Source: Bacteroidales bacterium UBA1680
Lineage (GTDB): Bacteria; Bacteroidota; Bacteroidia; Bacteroidales; UBA932
DNA length: 44,172 nt
Reading direction: 5' to 3'
Assembly (NCBI GenBank): GCA_002320605.1
Contig: DCKG01000027.1
Span: forward strand, 1 to 44,172
Shown here: piece after piece, positions 34,243 to 43,994 of the stretch
Numbering within the stretch: the first letter of the stretch is position 1
How the letters are laid out: every line of letters starts with the position of its first letter
Position numbers and translations under genes: made by a program
The notes under the pieces: model-generated
Databases searched by the model: none
The model's input: only the letters and a program-made list of their open reading frames with translations
Told to the model about the DNA's origin: nothing

Positions 34243-37068
34243 ATGAGAAAAATAATCATATTTATAGTTGCTTTCTTTGCGAGCAACGTGGCTTTTCCCC
34301 AAAGCAAGACTTTTTTCATAAAGGGGTCCGTCGCTGATGAAAGCGGGATTCCACTGGAATTGGCTACCGTGAGCCTCAACAACTCGCTGATCACCTGCAC
34401 CAAGAGCGACGGGTCTTTTTCCATTGCGAATGTGCCGGCAGGCACCTATGAATATTCCGTGTCTTATGTCGGTTTCGAGACCCTCAAAGGAACGCTCGTG
34501 GTCAAGAATGGCTCTGAACGAATAGATGTTAAGCTGAAAGAACTCAGCCTGGCATTGTCTGGAGTGACTGTGACCGCCAGCCAGGAGCAGATGGGTTCGA
34601 AATCGATAATCGACCAGGAGGCTATCCGGCACATTCAGCCAAAGAGCATGAGTGACTTGCTTCAGCTCATGCCAGGGAATCTGGTGACTAACCCTAACCT
34701 GAACACTGTCGCCCAGGCAAAAATTCGGGAAATCGGCGATAACGTAGCCAATTCGCTGGGAACGGCGGTGATACTTGATGGGGCGCCATTGAGCAATGAT
34801 GCGAACCTGCAGGTGATGGGGTCTGCTAAATACGGATCCAGTTGGAGCACGGATGCGACTTCAGCTGCCCGCCAGACTACTGCTGGTAGCGGGACGGACC
34901 TTCGTACCGTCAGCGCCGGAAGCATCGAGTCGGTCGAGGTTGTCAGCGGCATTCCTTCCGTCGAATATGGCAATCTGACTTCTGGCGCAGTGATAGTGAA
35001 AACCAAATCCGGCAGGACCCCATGGGAGGCTAGGGCTCAGGTAGATGAGAGATCCAAGCTGTTTTATCTTGGCAAAGGGTTCAACTTGAAGGCTGGCGGA
35101 GCCATGAATTACAGCGTAGACTGGGGCCAGTCATGGGGAGATGTCCGCCGTCATTACCTGGGATATGACAGGCTGACTGCCACCGCCGGCTATTCAAGAC
35201 AGTTCGGCCGTCTTTCTCTCAATGTGAAAGGGTCTTTTTACTCGAACGTGAACAATACGAAGTCGGACAGGCAGATGGACGATCTGGACTACCACTATAA
35301 GAATTCAAATATGGGTGGACGGCTTTCGATCAACGGGAGATACCATAATGCGAAGGCTTTTTTGTCCGGCATCGACTACAATATTTCTGCACAGGTATCC
35401 AGAACCCTTGATCAGCACGACAACTGGGTTAGCAATCCGGATGGGGTGATTACGAATTCCAGGGTTGCAGGGGTGCGTGAAGCCCAGTTTAAGACCGTTG
35501 GCTATCACTCTCATTATCAGATCGATGGGCTTCCTATCAATGTCTTCGCCCAGCTGATAGCGAACAAGTACATTCCTCTTGGGAAAGACGATTTCACGAC
35601 TTTGAAATTCGGCGGCGAGTATACCTACGATGCGAACAAGGGTGACGGCTTCACTTACGATGAGAATAATCCTCCGCAGTACGGCTCTGCGCAGACCCTT
35701 CGCCCGAGGGCATATAAAGATATTCCTGCATTGAACACGGCATCCGTTTTCCTAAATGACAAGACCGCGAAGTCTTTCGGCACTATAGGGACCCAGTTGG
35801 AAGTGGGCATCCGGGCAAGCAATCTGTTCCTTGACAAATCCAAGAGCGGTGGAAAAAGCAATTTCTTCGTGCTGGAGCCTAGGTTCAATGCAAAGGTGAG
35901 CATACTAAACGACCGGAATAATAAATTCATGGACGATTTCTCCATCACTGGCGGCTACGGCCTGTTCAATAAGATGCCTACTCTGTTGTACCTTTATCCA
36001 GATGTGGCTTATTTCGACAACGTCAGCCTTGCCAAGTACGGCGGGGATGAATCCGACAGGCTGGCGCTGATGACCACTGACATAGTTTCGGACACGAAAA
36101 ACCTGGCTCTCAAGCCGGCTCATTCCTCGAAATGGGAACTTGGTCTCTCTTTCGCCAAAGGTCCGGCGAAAGGGTTCGTGACATGGTACCACGAGAATCA
36201 TCGTCACGAATTCGGCTTCGCTTCCCAGCTGTATATCCAAAGCTACGATGTCTTCGACGTGCCGGCTTCTGCCAAATCCCCCGTATTCGATGCCACGATT
36301 GGAAACGTCTCATACGTAGACGAGAACGGCGATGCGAAGATAGCGGGCAAAACTCGGAATTCGGAAATGTTTCATTGGAGCCTTCCGTCGAACACGACGC
36401 ATTCGGTCAAGAAGGGACTGGAATACGGAATCGATTTCCAGGAGTGGAGGGCAATCCGAACCTCTTTGAGCATAAACGGGGCATGGATGCATGTCAAGAG
36501 GGTGTCCGAGAACACCGGCCTTCAGAGCATCAACTATACTTACGGCTATGAGTCAGTGACTCCGGAGGGCATCGGCTCTGTTTCCGAGAGGCTGAACACC
36601 ACTTTCCGTTTCATCACGCATTTGCCAGCCGTGAAGATGATATTCACGTCCACCGTTCAGGTCGTGTGGTACGAGAGCGAGCGGATGGTTTACGAGGACG
36701 GAAGAGGGAATTCCCGTTACTACAAGGCATCCTGGACTGACGGAAAGGAATATCTTTTCGTGGATCCCGTGGGGTATTACGATTTGACGGGAAAGCTCTC
36801 TCCTTGGAAGAGCGATTACCTCAACGACCCTACCTTGAACGTCCTGATTCCTCGCTACCAGACTTATGCATTCGAGAAAGACGTCACGAGCCCGTGGGTG
36901 CTCTTGGGCTTCAGATTCACGAAAGAGCTTGGCAAGACGGCGGAGATTTCATTCATAGCCAACAATTTCACTGACACGAAGAGGTATCACACCAACAAGT
37001 ACAGCATGACTCGCACGCTGTTGCATCCGGAGATGTATTTCGGGGCAGAGCTGAAGATTAAGCTATGA
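34243..37068 (+). CDS. TonB-dependent receptor heading a protease/HmuY gene run
   Basis: Outer-membrane receptor of 941 residues from the ATG at 34243, chosen because a signal peptide begins there (MRKIIIFIVAFFASNVAFPQ). A carboxypeptidase-regulatory-like domain covers about 25-110 (FIKGSVADESGIPLELATVS, NVPAGTYEYSVSYVGF). The plug (about 110-250) has SIESVEVVSGIPSVEYGNLT and GAVIVKTKSGRTPW, and a very large barrel ends with YFGAELKIKL. The plug has an unusually long insert around SNDANLQVMGSAKYGSSWST. DUF4876 and DUF6850 proteins directly downstream are the usual partners of this receptor type as I recall it. Substrate is inferred to be haem or another cofactor or peptide from the operon content. 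Confidence 0.87.
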   Translation: MRKIIIFIVAFFASNVAFPQSKTFFIKGSVADESGIPLELATVSLNNSLITCTKSDGSFSIANVPAGTYEYSVSYVGFETLKGTLVVKNGSERIDVKLKELSLALSGVTVTASQEQMGSKSIIDQEAIRHIQPKSMSDLLQLMPGNLVTNPNLNTVAQAKIREIGDNVANSLGTAVILDGAPLSNDANLQVMGSAKYGSSWSTDATSAARQTTAGSGTDLRTVSAGSIESVEVVSGIPSVEYGNLTSGAVIVKTKSGRTPWEARAQVDERSKLFYLGKGFNLKAGGAMNYSVDWGQSWGDVRRHYLGYDRLTATAGYSRQFGRLSLNVKGSFYSNVNNTKSDRQMDDLDYHYKNSNMGGRLSINGRYHNAKAFLSGIDYNISAQVSRTLDQHDNWVSNPDGVITNSRVAGVREAQFKTVGYHSHYQIDGLPINVFAQLIANKYIPLGKDDFTTLKFGGEYTYDANKGDGFTYDENNPPQYGSAQTLRPRAYKDIPALNTASVFLNDKTAKSFGTIGTQLEVGIRASNLFLDKSKSGGKSNFFVLEPRFNAKVSILNDRNNKFMDDFSITGGYGLFNKMPTLLYLYPDVAYFDNVSLAKYGGDESDRLALMTTDIVSDTKNLALKPAHSSKWELGLSFAKGPAKGFVTWYHENHRHEFGFASQLYIQSYDVFDVPASAKSPVFDATIGNVSYVDENGDAKIAGKTRNSEMFHWSLPSNTTHSVKKGLEYGIDFQEWRAIRTSLSINGAWMHVKRVSENTGLQSINYTYGYESVTPEGIGSVSERLNTTFRFITHLPAVKMIFTSTVQVVWYESERMVYEDGRGNSRYYKASWTDGKEYLFVDPVGYYDLTGKLSPWKSDYLNDPTLNVLIPRYQTYAFEKDVTSPWVLLGFRFTKELGKTAEISFIANNFTDTKRYHTNKYSMTRTLLHPEMYFGAELKIKL

Positions 37069-37108
37069 TATATTTATTGACAAGTTAAGCGTATTTATGT
37101 ATTTCATT

Positions 37109-38311
37109 ATGAAAAAGATTGTTAAAGCATTATCACTGGCAGCCGTTTTTGCTGCCGCAGCATTGAATTTCGCATCATGCAACAAGAAAGATGACAGCGT
37201 GAAGACTTTCCCTGTCACTATCCAGTTTACGCTCGAAGAAGGCCTTGCCGCCGACCAGATCACTGATGTGCAGTTAGTCTTCTCCAGCGAAAGAGGAAGC
37301 GACACGGTGAAGCTTCAGTCATTGCAGCCTACCACGATTGAGAAAGCCCAGGGGCAGTACACTGTCACTGTCAGCGGGAACGTGAAAGATGTGGCGACGG
37401 GTCATGTAAACGGTACATCGTCTTTCAATCTCTATTCCGAGCGGACAGTCACCGTCGCCCTTTCTGAGCTGTTCTCCAGCCCTTTGATATTCAGGACTAT
37501 CTATACATCCGGGAGCGCGCAGTACTACATGCTTGACAGTTACTTCGAGATAGTCAACAACTCAGACGAGGTGCAGTATCTCGACCAGCTGATCCTGTCT
37601 GCTCCTGCTGGCAATCAGACTAATGCGAATGCATGGCAGGCTAACGGGATGACTGATCTGTACAGCTGCGGCCAGGGAAGCGTCATCGCTTTCCCGGGCT
37701 CAGGCAAAGATTATCCACTCCAGCCAGGAGAGATGGTGGTGATAGCCAATGAGGCCACGAACCATAAGCTTGCCTATGGCACGGATGAGAGCCAAGCTGA
37801 GAAATATGCCGGCAGCCCGGATCTGAGCAAGGCTGATTGGGAGATCTACCTTGGTACCGGGGACGTGGACTACGATGCTCCAAACATGGACGTCATCTTC
37901 TCTAACAACAAGTATCAGAAAGCATTCGGGCTTGGCTTCTTCGGGCGTTCCTACATCCTTGCCAAGCTTCCGGACGGGGTCACCCCGGCTCAGTTTGCTG
38001 CCGATGCCGCTAACATAAGCACGACGCCAGGCACCACCTCTTCCATGACTTACTTGATCATTCCTAGCAAATACGTGCTAGATGCCGTGGATTTGTACAA
38101 TCCGGAGACCCAGGCAAGCGAGCATTACTGCACTTTCCTTCCTAAAGACGATGCGACCGGAACCCATCTGAGCACGGCGTGGACAGGAAAGGCCGTAAGG
38201 CGTAAAGTTGCCAGCCGGAATGGAAGCAGAATCTATTACCAGGACACAAATAGCTCGGCGGATGACTTCCTTAATGGGCAGGATAACGCTCCGAGGTATA
38301 TTCCGGAATAA
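37109..38311 (+). CDS. DUF4876-type lipoprotein
   Basis: Predicted surface lipoprotein of 400 residues. The signal peptide ends in ALNFASC with Cys as the lipid site, then NKKDDS. A short beta domain follows (VTIQFTLEEGLAADQITDVQ). The main body resembles a lamin-tail-like fold with YMLDSYFEIVNNSDEVQYLD, the DUF4876 signature region. The tail ends DDFLNGQDNAPRYIPE. It lies 40 bp after the receptor gene and is very probably its ligand-binding or capping partner. No catalytic motif is visible. The alternative upstream ATG at 37097 would add four residues before the signal peptide. Confidence 0.7.
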   Translation: MKKIVKALSLAAVFAAAALNFASCNKKDDSVKTFPVTIQFTLEEGLAADQITDVQLVFSSERGSDTVKLQSLQPTTIEKAQGQYTVTVSGNVKDVATGHVNGTSSFNLYSERTVTVALSELFSSPLIFRTIYTSGSAQYYMLDSYFEIVNNSDEVQYLDQLILSAPAGNQTNANAWQANGMTDLYSCGQGSVIAFPGSGKDYPLQPGEMVVIANEATNHKLAYGTDESQAEKYAGSPDLSKADWEIYLGTGDVDYDAPNMDVIFSNNKYQKAFGLGFFGRSYILAKLPDGVTPAQFAADAANISTTPGTTSSMTYLIIPSKYVLDAVDLYNPETQASEHYCTFLPKDDATGTHLSTAWTGKAVRRKVASRNGSRIYYQDTNSSADDFLNGQDNAPRYIPE

Positions 38312-38380
38312 TGCTGCCGTCTTAACCACGGGGGGGCGCCGAGGATCCGGAGGCATCCCCTATATTCGATATCATACTCA

Positions 38381-39925
38381 ATGATGAAACGTATCTTCCT
38401 GTTAATATTCTGCATTTTGCTAGCCGATGCCGTCTTCGCCCAGCAGTGGAACGAAAGGAGCTTCAACAGAGCTGGCAACGTCAGATATGAAAGCTGGAAT
38501 CCAGTGAACATATCGTACAACGGAGTGACTGACTTCGCAACGGCCATGGCCTCTTACTCCAATGTTTCCGGAGGGCTTCGTGACGTCGATGACGGCACCT
38601 TGTCCAGGGACATAGGCGTACTGATAGGAGGGCTGCGTAAGGTGGAGAAGTTCTATCTCACGGGTTCGATCCGCTATGACAACATAAAGGAGAATGCTCG
38701 CAGGTGGAACAGCACTTTGTGGCTGGGCGAGCGGAATCCGTTCTTGATTGCCGATTCTGTGGCGAGCGATATGGCTACCGAGGCCTTTCATCTGACGGCA
38801 GGGGCTGCGTATCTGATTTCGGACCGCCTCAGGGCTGGGATTGACCTGGGCATGGACTTCGGAACGCTCAGCGACCAGCTGGATCCGCGTCCAAAGACGC
38901 ATGCTTCCGCAATTCCCATAAAAGCGGGCATTGAATATGGCGTGGGAGGCGGCTGGAAAATTGGTGTCTCGGCAGGGGTCAGGCTTTATCACTCCGACAT
39001 TCAGTATTCAATAATCAACGCCCAAGTGGCGTATCGTTACTTTCTAATGAAAGGAATGGGAGACTATTATGGGAGGTCATCTGCTAATACTTCCGGGTAC
39101 CGGCGTGATTATTCTGGGACGGCCTGGTCCGGCTCCCTGAATGCCGCCTACGAGGGAAGCGGCCTGGAGAACATCGTAGAGCTGCGTTTTTCGGACGGAA
39201 GAGAGAAAGCGAAGGATGGGGGAAGCCTCTACTCATTCAGGGGAGGAGATTACGAAGAGCGTTCGTTCGGTATCTACGACAGACTGCTGCTGAGGCATGA
39301 CAGAGCAATTCATAACTTCTCGCTTTCTATGCATTTCAAGGAAGGAGACTCGGACTGGTACGACCAGAGCCGGGAAGTGGACACTGAGCATGCGAACAGG
39401 GTGTATTACAAGATACTGGCTAAGAGCAGGGTACAGAAGGCATTGGAGGCTGGAGCCATGTTCAGCTACCGGATCGACCTTTTGCATAGCGGCTTCCATG
39501 CTGAATTCTCTTCACTGATGGATGCCTTTAGCGAGGAACATTATCTGGGGACTTCTTCGCCGAAAAGCAAGGCCGTGAATGGAACCCTGAGGGCTGGAGC
39601 CGGTAAATATTTTAAAATGAAGAAATGTACGCTGGTCGCCGAAGTCGGAGCGGGTTACAAGATTCCATTTACGCAAGAAAAAGAAAGCGGATCCTCCCTC
39701 ACGGGAAGCAACGACATTACTTCTGCATATTATGATCGCAAATATGAGTTTGAGACCGATGGAAAAGCCGATGCCTCAGCTCTTATAGACTTGAAAATGC
39801 CAGTGGCGAAATGGCTGTATGCTGGGATGTTTGCCCGGTGCCGCTTCGCCCGATGCCTGGACGATGGAGTTTTCGATTCGAAGAATCGGACCTCGGTCGA
39901 AGGAGGGGTCTATCTCAATTTCTAA
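38381..39925 (+). CDS. DUF6850-type outer-membrane beta-barrel protein
   Basis: Exported protein of 514 residues with signal peptide MMKRIFLLIFCILLADAVFA and mature start QQWNERSFNRAG. The rest alternates aromatic and polar residues in beta strands and ends with a phenylalanine (VEGGVYLNF), the outer-membrane barrel insertion signal. It has no plug domain, so it is not a TonB receptor itself. The DUF6850 name rests on gene order and overall look, not on a search. It lies 69 bp after the DUF4876 gene. Its stop overlaps the next start (TAATG), so it is translationally coupled to the gingipain-like gene. It may help to export or hold the proteases at the surface. Confidence 0.6.
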   Translation: MMKRIFLLIFCILLADAVFAQQWNERSFNRAGNVRYESWNPVNISYNGVTDFATAMASYSNVSGGLRDVDDGTLSRDIGVLIGGLRKVEKFYLTGSIRYDNIKENARRWNSTLWLGERNPFLIADSVASDMATEAFHLTAGAAYLISDRLRAGIDLGMDFGTLSDQLDPRPKTHASAIPIKAGIEYGVGGGWKIGVSAGVRLYHSDIQYSIINAQVAYRYFLMKGMGDYYGRSSANTSGYRRDYSGTAWSGSLNAAYEGSGLENIVELRFSDGREKAKDGGSLYSFRGGDYEERSFGIYDRLLLRHDRAIHNFSLSMHFKEGDSDWYDQSREVDTEHANRVYYKILAKSRVQKALEAGAMFSYRIDLLHSGFHAEFSSLMDAFSEEHYLGTSSPKSKAVNGTLRAGAGKYFKMKKCTLVAEVGAGYKIPFTQEKESGSSLTGSNDITSAYYDRKYEFETDGKADASALIDLKMPVAKWLYAGMFARCRFARCLDDGVFDSKNRTSVEGGVYLNF

Positions 39926-42120
39926 TGAACATGAAAAATATCATCAAGATACTGATGCTGTCCATCCTTGCGGCGATGCCTTTCCGTGCCTTTGCCGATG
40001 GATTCGCCATAGTGATCGATCCGAAAAGCTACGAGGAAGCAAGGGACGAGGTGGCAGCATATTCAAAGGCAGTGGAGAGCCAGAACGGCTGGAAAGTTGA
40101 AATAGTCATCGATAAGTGGCAGGTTCCGGATTCTGTCAGGGCAGCCCTGAAAAGCTTGCATGAACGCAAGAGGGACCCGATAGTCGGCTGCGTGCTGATC
40201 GGAGACATCCCTGTGGCGATGATCCGAGATGCCCAGCACATGTCGTCTGCCTTCAAAATGGATCAGCGTTCGGACCGGAGGCAGTCCTCTATTCCGAGCG
40301 ACCGTTATTATGATGACTTCTCTCTGGAATTCGATTTCCTTGGCAAGGATGAGGAGGCTCCCTATTTCTACTATTCCCTGTCTCCGGGAAGCAGCCAGGT
40401 CCTCGAACCTGACATCTTCAGCGGAAGAATCAGACCTACCGATGCCGGAGGGGTCTCCAGGTATGCTAAGCTTAGGGCTTTTCTTCGGAAATCCGTTGAT
40501 GCGAAGCTCTCAGACAGAGTCCTGGGCGAGATGTTTTATTTCAGCGGGCAAGGATATATTTCCGAATCCAAGACGGCTAGGATTGATGAAAAGGCTGCAT
40601 TCTATGAGCATTTCCCATGGCTGGCAGATGGCAGAAGAAATGCCATTGGCTACATGGATCACTCGGACCAGAATCCTATTAAGGAAAAATACATGAACGA
40701 GCTGATGCGCACGGATTTGGATCTGGCCGTGCTGCATCATCATGGGGCACCGGGAGTGGAGTATCTGAACGAAATCCCGCCGATTAAGACGGTGGCTGAT
40801 GCCAAGGAGTTCATCGTAAGGAATTTGAGGGAGCATGTTTATAGCGCCGGGCAGCGAGGAAAAGATGCCGACTCGGTGAGCCTGGCATACAGGACTCGTT
40901 TCGATGTGCCGGAATCGTGGCTTTCGGATGCCATGAGCGACAGCTTGGCAGCCGCTGACTCTGCCTACGATGCCTCTTTCGACCTATTCCTGGAAGATTT
41001 CTCCGGCTACGGTTACAAGCCGGAAGTGCCTGTGGTGATGCTGGATGCATGTTATAACGGCTCTTTTCATCTGGAAGATTGCATAGCTGACGAATATATT
41101 TTCCAGCCGGGTGGAACAGTCGCCGTGATTGCCAACACTGTCAACGTTTTGCAAGACAAGTGGAGTGACCATTTCCTAGGACTGATCGGGCAAGGCGCTT
41201 GCGCCGGGGAGCTGCCGAGGCTTTCCGGCTACATAGAATCGCACCTGATAGGGGATCCGACATACAGATTTTCCAATCCAGACGATAAATATTACGACAT
41301 CGAGGGTCTGCTCCTTCGGGGCAAGGCCTCAGAATGGTCTCGTCTCCTTAAAAACGGAAGCCCAGACATGCAAGCTCTTGCGATGCACCGTCTGGCGGAC
41401 GAAGGGAAAACGAGCGCGAGAGATCTGCTTGGCATCCTCAAGAATTCTGAATATGGCATCGTCAGGCTGCAAGCCTTGGAAGAACTTTCCGACCTCGGGG
41501 GCGATGCTTTCATCGAGGCTCTTGAATATGCCTCCCAGGATGGCTACGAATATCTTCAAAGGAGGAGCATTAATTACATGGCGGAGAGCGGCGACCCAAG
41601 GCTCATTCCTGCTTTGATGAAGTTGTCCATCGCTAACAACACCAGCGACAGATGCACGTTTGCCGCATCGAATGCACTCCGCTCTTTCCCACGGGACGAA
41701 CTGATGGCAGAGTTCGAAAGGCAGTTCTCTGGCTCTGCGATTAAATATATTCATAAAGATTCCGTCAAGAATGTAATTGCTAAGGTGATTAAGCACAGCT
41801 CCAATTATGCCGAGGAGCTGAAATCTTTCATCCCTTCCGATGGAGTCCCGGCAGGAAGCGAGAAAGGCAAGAGGCTGGCGCTACGCTCGATCAGGAATAT
41901 ATTCCCTCACTATATGGTTCCTGAGATGATAGAATACCTTATGAACACAAGCAATGCAAATGACCAGATAATGCTCCTGGATGCTTTCGGCTGGCATCCT
42001 TTCTCATACCAGGCAGAGGCGATGAAGAAGGCGGCCTATGAAATGGGCGAAGATCCAGCATATCCGGAAGCCGTGAGGCTCGAAGCTAAGAAGACATATA
42101 AGCGATTGACGCACGAATAG
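39925..42120 (+). CDS. gingipain-like (clan CD, C25-type) cysteine protease with HEAT-like C-terminal region
   Basis: Exported protease-like protein of 731 residues, with signal peptide (KNIIKILMLSILAAMPFRAFA). Residues 27-460 resemble the gingipain catalytic fold: YSKAVESQNGWKVEIV, GCVLIGDIPVAMI and SDRYYDDF. A His dyad residue lies in LHHHGAPG (271-273) and the nucleophile Cys376 in MLDACYNGSFH. The region closes with ESHLIGDPTYRFSNP, where the GDP(S/T) element is typical of C25. Residues about 465-731 form helical pairs resembling HEAT repeats (RLQALEELSDLGGDAFIEAL, RSINYMAESGDPRLIPAL). No C-terminal type IX secretion domain is seen. Specificity is unknown. A papain-like protease follows after 9 bp. 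Confidence 0.75.
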   Translation: MNMKNIIKILMLSILAAMPFRAFADGFAIVIDPKSYEEARDEVAAYSKAVESQNGWKVEIVIDKWQVPDSVRAALKSLHERKRDPIVGCVLIGDIPVAMIRDAQHMSSAFKMDQRSDRRQSSIPSDRYYDDFSLEFDFLGKDEEAPYFYYSLSPGSSQVLEPDIFSGRIRPTDAGGVSRYAKLRAFLRKSVDAKLSDRVLGEMFYFSGQGYISESKTARIDEKAAFYEHFPWLADGRRNAIGYMDHSDQNPIKEKYMNELMRTDLDLAVLHHHGAPGVEYLNEIPPIKTVADAKEFIVRNLREHVYSAGQRGKDADSVSLAYRTRFDVPESWLSDAMSDSLAAADSAYDASFDLFLEDFSGYGYKPEVPVVMLDACYNGSFHLEDCIADEYIFQPGGTVAVIANTVNVLQDKWSDHFLGLIGQGACAGELPRLSGYIESHLIGDPTYRFSNPDDKYYDIEGLLLRGKASEWSRLLKNGSPDMQALAMHRLADEGKTSARDLLGILKNSEYGIVRLQALEELSDLGGDAFIEALEYASQDGYEYLQRRSINYMAESGDPRLIPALMKLSIANNTSDRCTFAASNALRSFPRDELMAEFERQFSGSAIKYIHKDSVKNVIAKVIKHSSNYAEELKSFIPSDGVPAGSEKGKRLALRSIRNIFPHYMVPEMIEYLMNTSNANDQIMLLDAFGWHPFSYQAEAMKKAAYEMGEDPAYPEAVRLEAKKTYKRLTHE

Positions 42121-42129
42121 ATATCAATT

Positions 42130-43623
42130 ATGAAGTGCACTTATTTAAGATTCTTGTTCATTGCGGCGCTCGTTGCGTTGGGCGTCGGCCCTTCACATGC
42201 TCAGCAGAGCAACTCAGTATTCGGTGGCAGCATCGGGAAAACGATGCAGCTGAAGACTTTCGCCCCCAGCGTGAGGATGGCATCCGACGTGTCCCTTCCG
42301 CCGTCGGTGGACAACTCCAAGTTGAAATATTTCCCTCCCATCATAGACCAGAACGGTGGCTCCTGCGCCCAGGCTGCGGGAATAGGGTACATGTTCACTT
42401 ACGAGGTTAATCGCCTTCTGGACAGGGATGCGTCTGCTTCAAAGGCCAATCGCTTTTCTTATCAGTTCTCCTGGAATTTCGTAAATGATGGCATAGACCA
42501 GGGAGGGTTCGTGGACGACGGGCTTACTGTGGCAAGGCTTTATGGGATGATGACGGAAGAGGACTATGGCACATCAGGCCTGTATGAGTTCAAATGGGCT
42601 TCCGGTTACGATAAATATTTTAACGCCATGCATTACAGGGTCCAGGAAATGTATGTCTTCGCCGACAGCATACCTCTCATGAAGAGGTATCTTTACGATG
42701 CCGGGGACAGAAGCAAAGATGGCGGAATCCTTACCTTCTCTGCAAAAAGCACGTGGAAGATCAATGATGATTACGAGGGTCCATCTCTCACTGGGTACAA
42801 GTCTCTCTTGACGGCTTTGGGCACTAGCGGCTCCCATGCTGTTACCATCGCAGGATACGACGACACGGTCGAGTACACTGACGGCAATGGAGTCGTTCAT
42901 ATGGGCGCTTTCATAGTCGTGAATTCATGGGGGCGCTATTCGCATGACGAAGGTCGTTTCTACCTTCCTTACGATTTTTTCAGGGATCCCGACGTGGACA
43001 ACCTTACCCTTGGAAGTACTGTGACAGCTGTGAAGGTGTGCACGTATGAGCCCAAGGTCGTGATGAAAGTCAAGATTGACTACACTTCACGAGACGACCT
43101 GTATTTCGGAGTCGGGGGCAATGCAGATGCTTCAGCAAAGTCCGCAAAGCAGTTTTACTACGATTCCGGTGCGTTCCATCAGCAGGGCGGCGACATTCCG
43201 ATGGGTGGCAACCAGGGAGGCTCGACGATTGAGTTTGCCCTGGATGCTACGAGGTGCCTGCCTTCCGGCGGGAAAGAATACAAGAAGATGTTCTTGAACG
43301 TGGTTAGGTCTTTCAAAGGCAAATCAAAGGGGGAGGGCAGTCTTGTCGCACTTTCCATCATCGATTACCGCGGAGTGAAGCCAGTCGAGTACGAATGCTC
43401 TGAGGCATTGCCCGCAGCTTTGAAAGATGGAGATAATGTATTTGCGGTGAGCTTAGTGCGGAGGGACAGGATTCCATCCTCGCCGTACAAGTACAAAGAC
43501 GAAGATGGGGTAGTTTCCTCAAAAGCTTACCTGCTGCGGTCAGCGGGAGGGAAAGCTGCCAAAATAAAGTTCGGTAAATCTGCGGATGGAAAAGTGAACA
43601 TAACTTATCATGTTGAGAAATGA
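42130..43623 (+). CDS. papain-like (C1 family) cysteine protease, exported
   Basis: Exported protease of 497 residues with signal peptide (YLRFLFIAALVALGVGPSHA). The papain triad is complete: oxyanion Gln74 and nucleophile Cys79 (IIDQNGGSCAQAAG), His236 (TSGSHAVTIAGYDD) and Asn265 (FIVVNSWGRY). The usual inhibitory prodomain is absent; only about 45 residues separate the signal peptide from the Gln. A beta-rich C-terminal half (about 290-497) has no name that I recognise. The stop overlaps the next gene's start by 4 bp (ATGA), so its product is made together with the HmuY-like protein. With the clan CD protease upstream, it would degrade host or dietary proteins. Confidence 0.85.
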   Translation: MKCTYLRFLFIAALVALGVGPSHAQQSNSVFGGSIGKTMQLKTFAPSVRMASDVSLPPSVDNSKLKYFPPIIDQNGGSCAQAAGIGYMFTYEVNRLLDRDASASKANRFSYQFSWNFVNDGIDQGGFVDDGLTVARLYGMMTEEDYGTSGLYEFKWASGYDKYFNAMHYRVQEMYVFADSIPLMKRYLYDAGDRSKDGGILTFSAKSTWKINDDYEGPSLTGYKSLLTALGTSGSHAVTIAGYDDTVEYTDGNGVVHMGAFIVVNSWGRYSHDEGRFYLPYDFFRDPDVDNLTLGSTVTAVKVCTYEPKVVMKVKIDYTSRDDLYFGVGGNADASAKSAKQFYYDSGAFHQQGGDIPMGGNQGGSTIEFALDATRCLPSGGKEYKKMFLNVVRSFKGKSKGEGSLVALSIIDYRGVKPVEYECSEALPAALKDGDNVFAVSLVRRDRIPSSPYKYKDEDGVVSSKAYLLRSAGGKAAKIKFGKSADGKVNITYHVEK

Positions 43624-43994
43624 AAAAGTTGATTGAATATATAATATTGATTGCTTCGGCAGCTTTGATGGCTGCATCCTGCGATGGAGGTGGCAATAGA
43701 GGAAGCAGGGAGCAGGTCGTGAGCGGGGAATTGAGTGTTCCTGACATAACTGACGAGTGGAGCTATGTTTCAATCGAGAAAGGCGAAGTCATTGGGTCTT
43801 GCAGCCTTGCTGACACCATCGCCCAGCAGGAATGGGCAAAGCGGACAGATTGGGACATTGCGATTTGCAATGGGATGATCAGGACGAATAGCGGAGCATC
43901 CGGAATAGGCTCAGGCGGAATAATCTCTTCCGAAACTCCTTTTGAGGAGATCTCCAGCCTGCGAGCCAGCACCTATTTCACGGATTCATATTAA
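43620..43994 (+). CDS. HmuY-like lipoprotein, short
   Basis: Predicted surface lipoprotein of 124 residues. The signal peptide ends ALMAASC with Cys21. The mature part contains the HmuY signature: DEWSYVSIEKGEVIGSCS, then AKRTDWDIAICNGMIRTNSG and ASGIGSGGI. HmuY proteins bind haem and pass it to a TonB receptor; known members are usually over 200 residues. Here the frame ends in a stop after YFTDSY, so only the N-terminal half is present. It may be a short variant, or a truncation. Translation is coupled to the papain-like gene. Its presence is the main hint that the six-gene run handles haem or a similar cofactor. Confidence 0.7.
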   Translation: MKKLIEYIILIASAALMAASCDGGGNRGSREQVVSGELSVPDITDEWSYVSIEKGEVIGSCSLADTIAQQEWAKRTDWDIAICNGMIRTNSGASGIGSGGIISSETPFEEISSLRASTYFTDSY

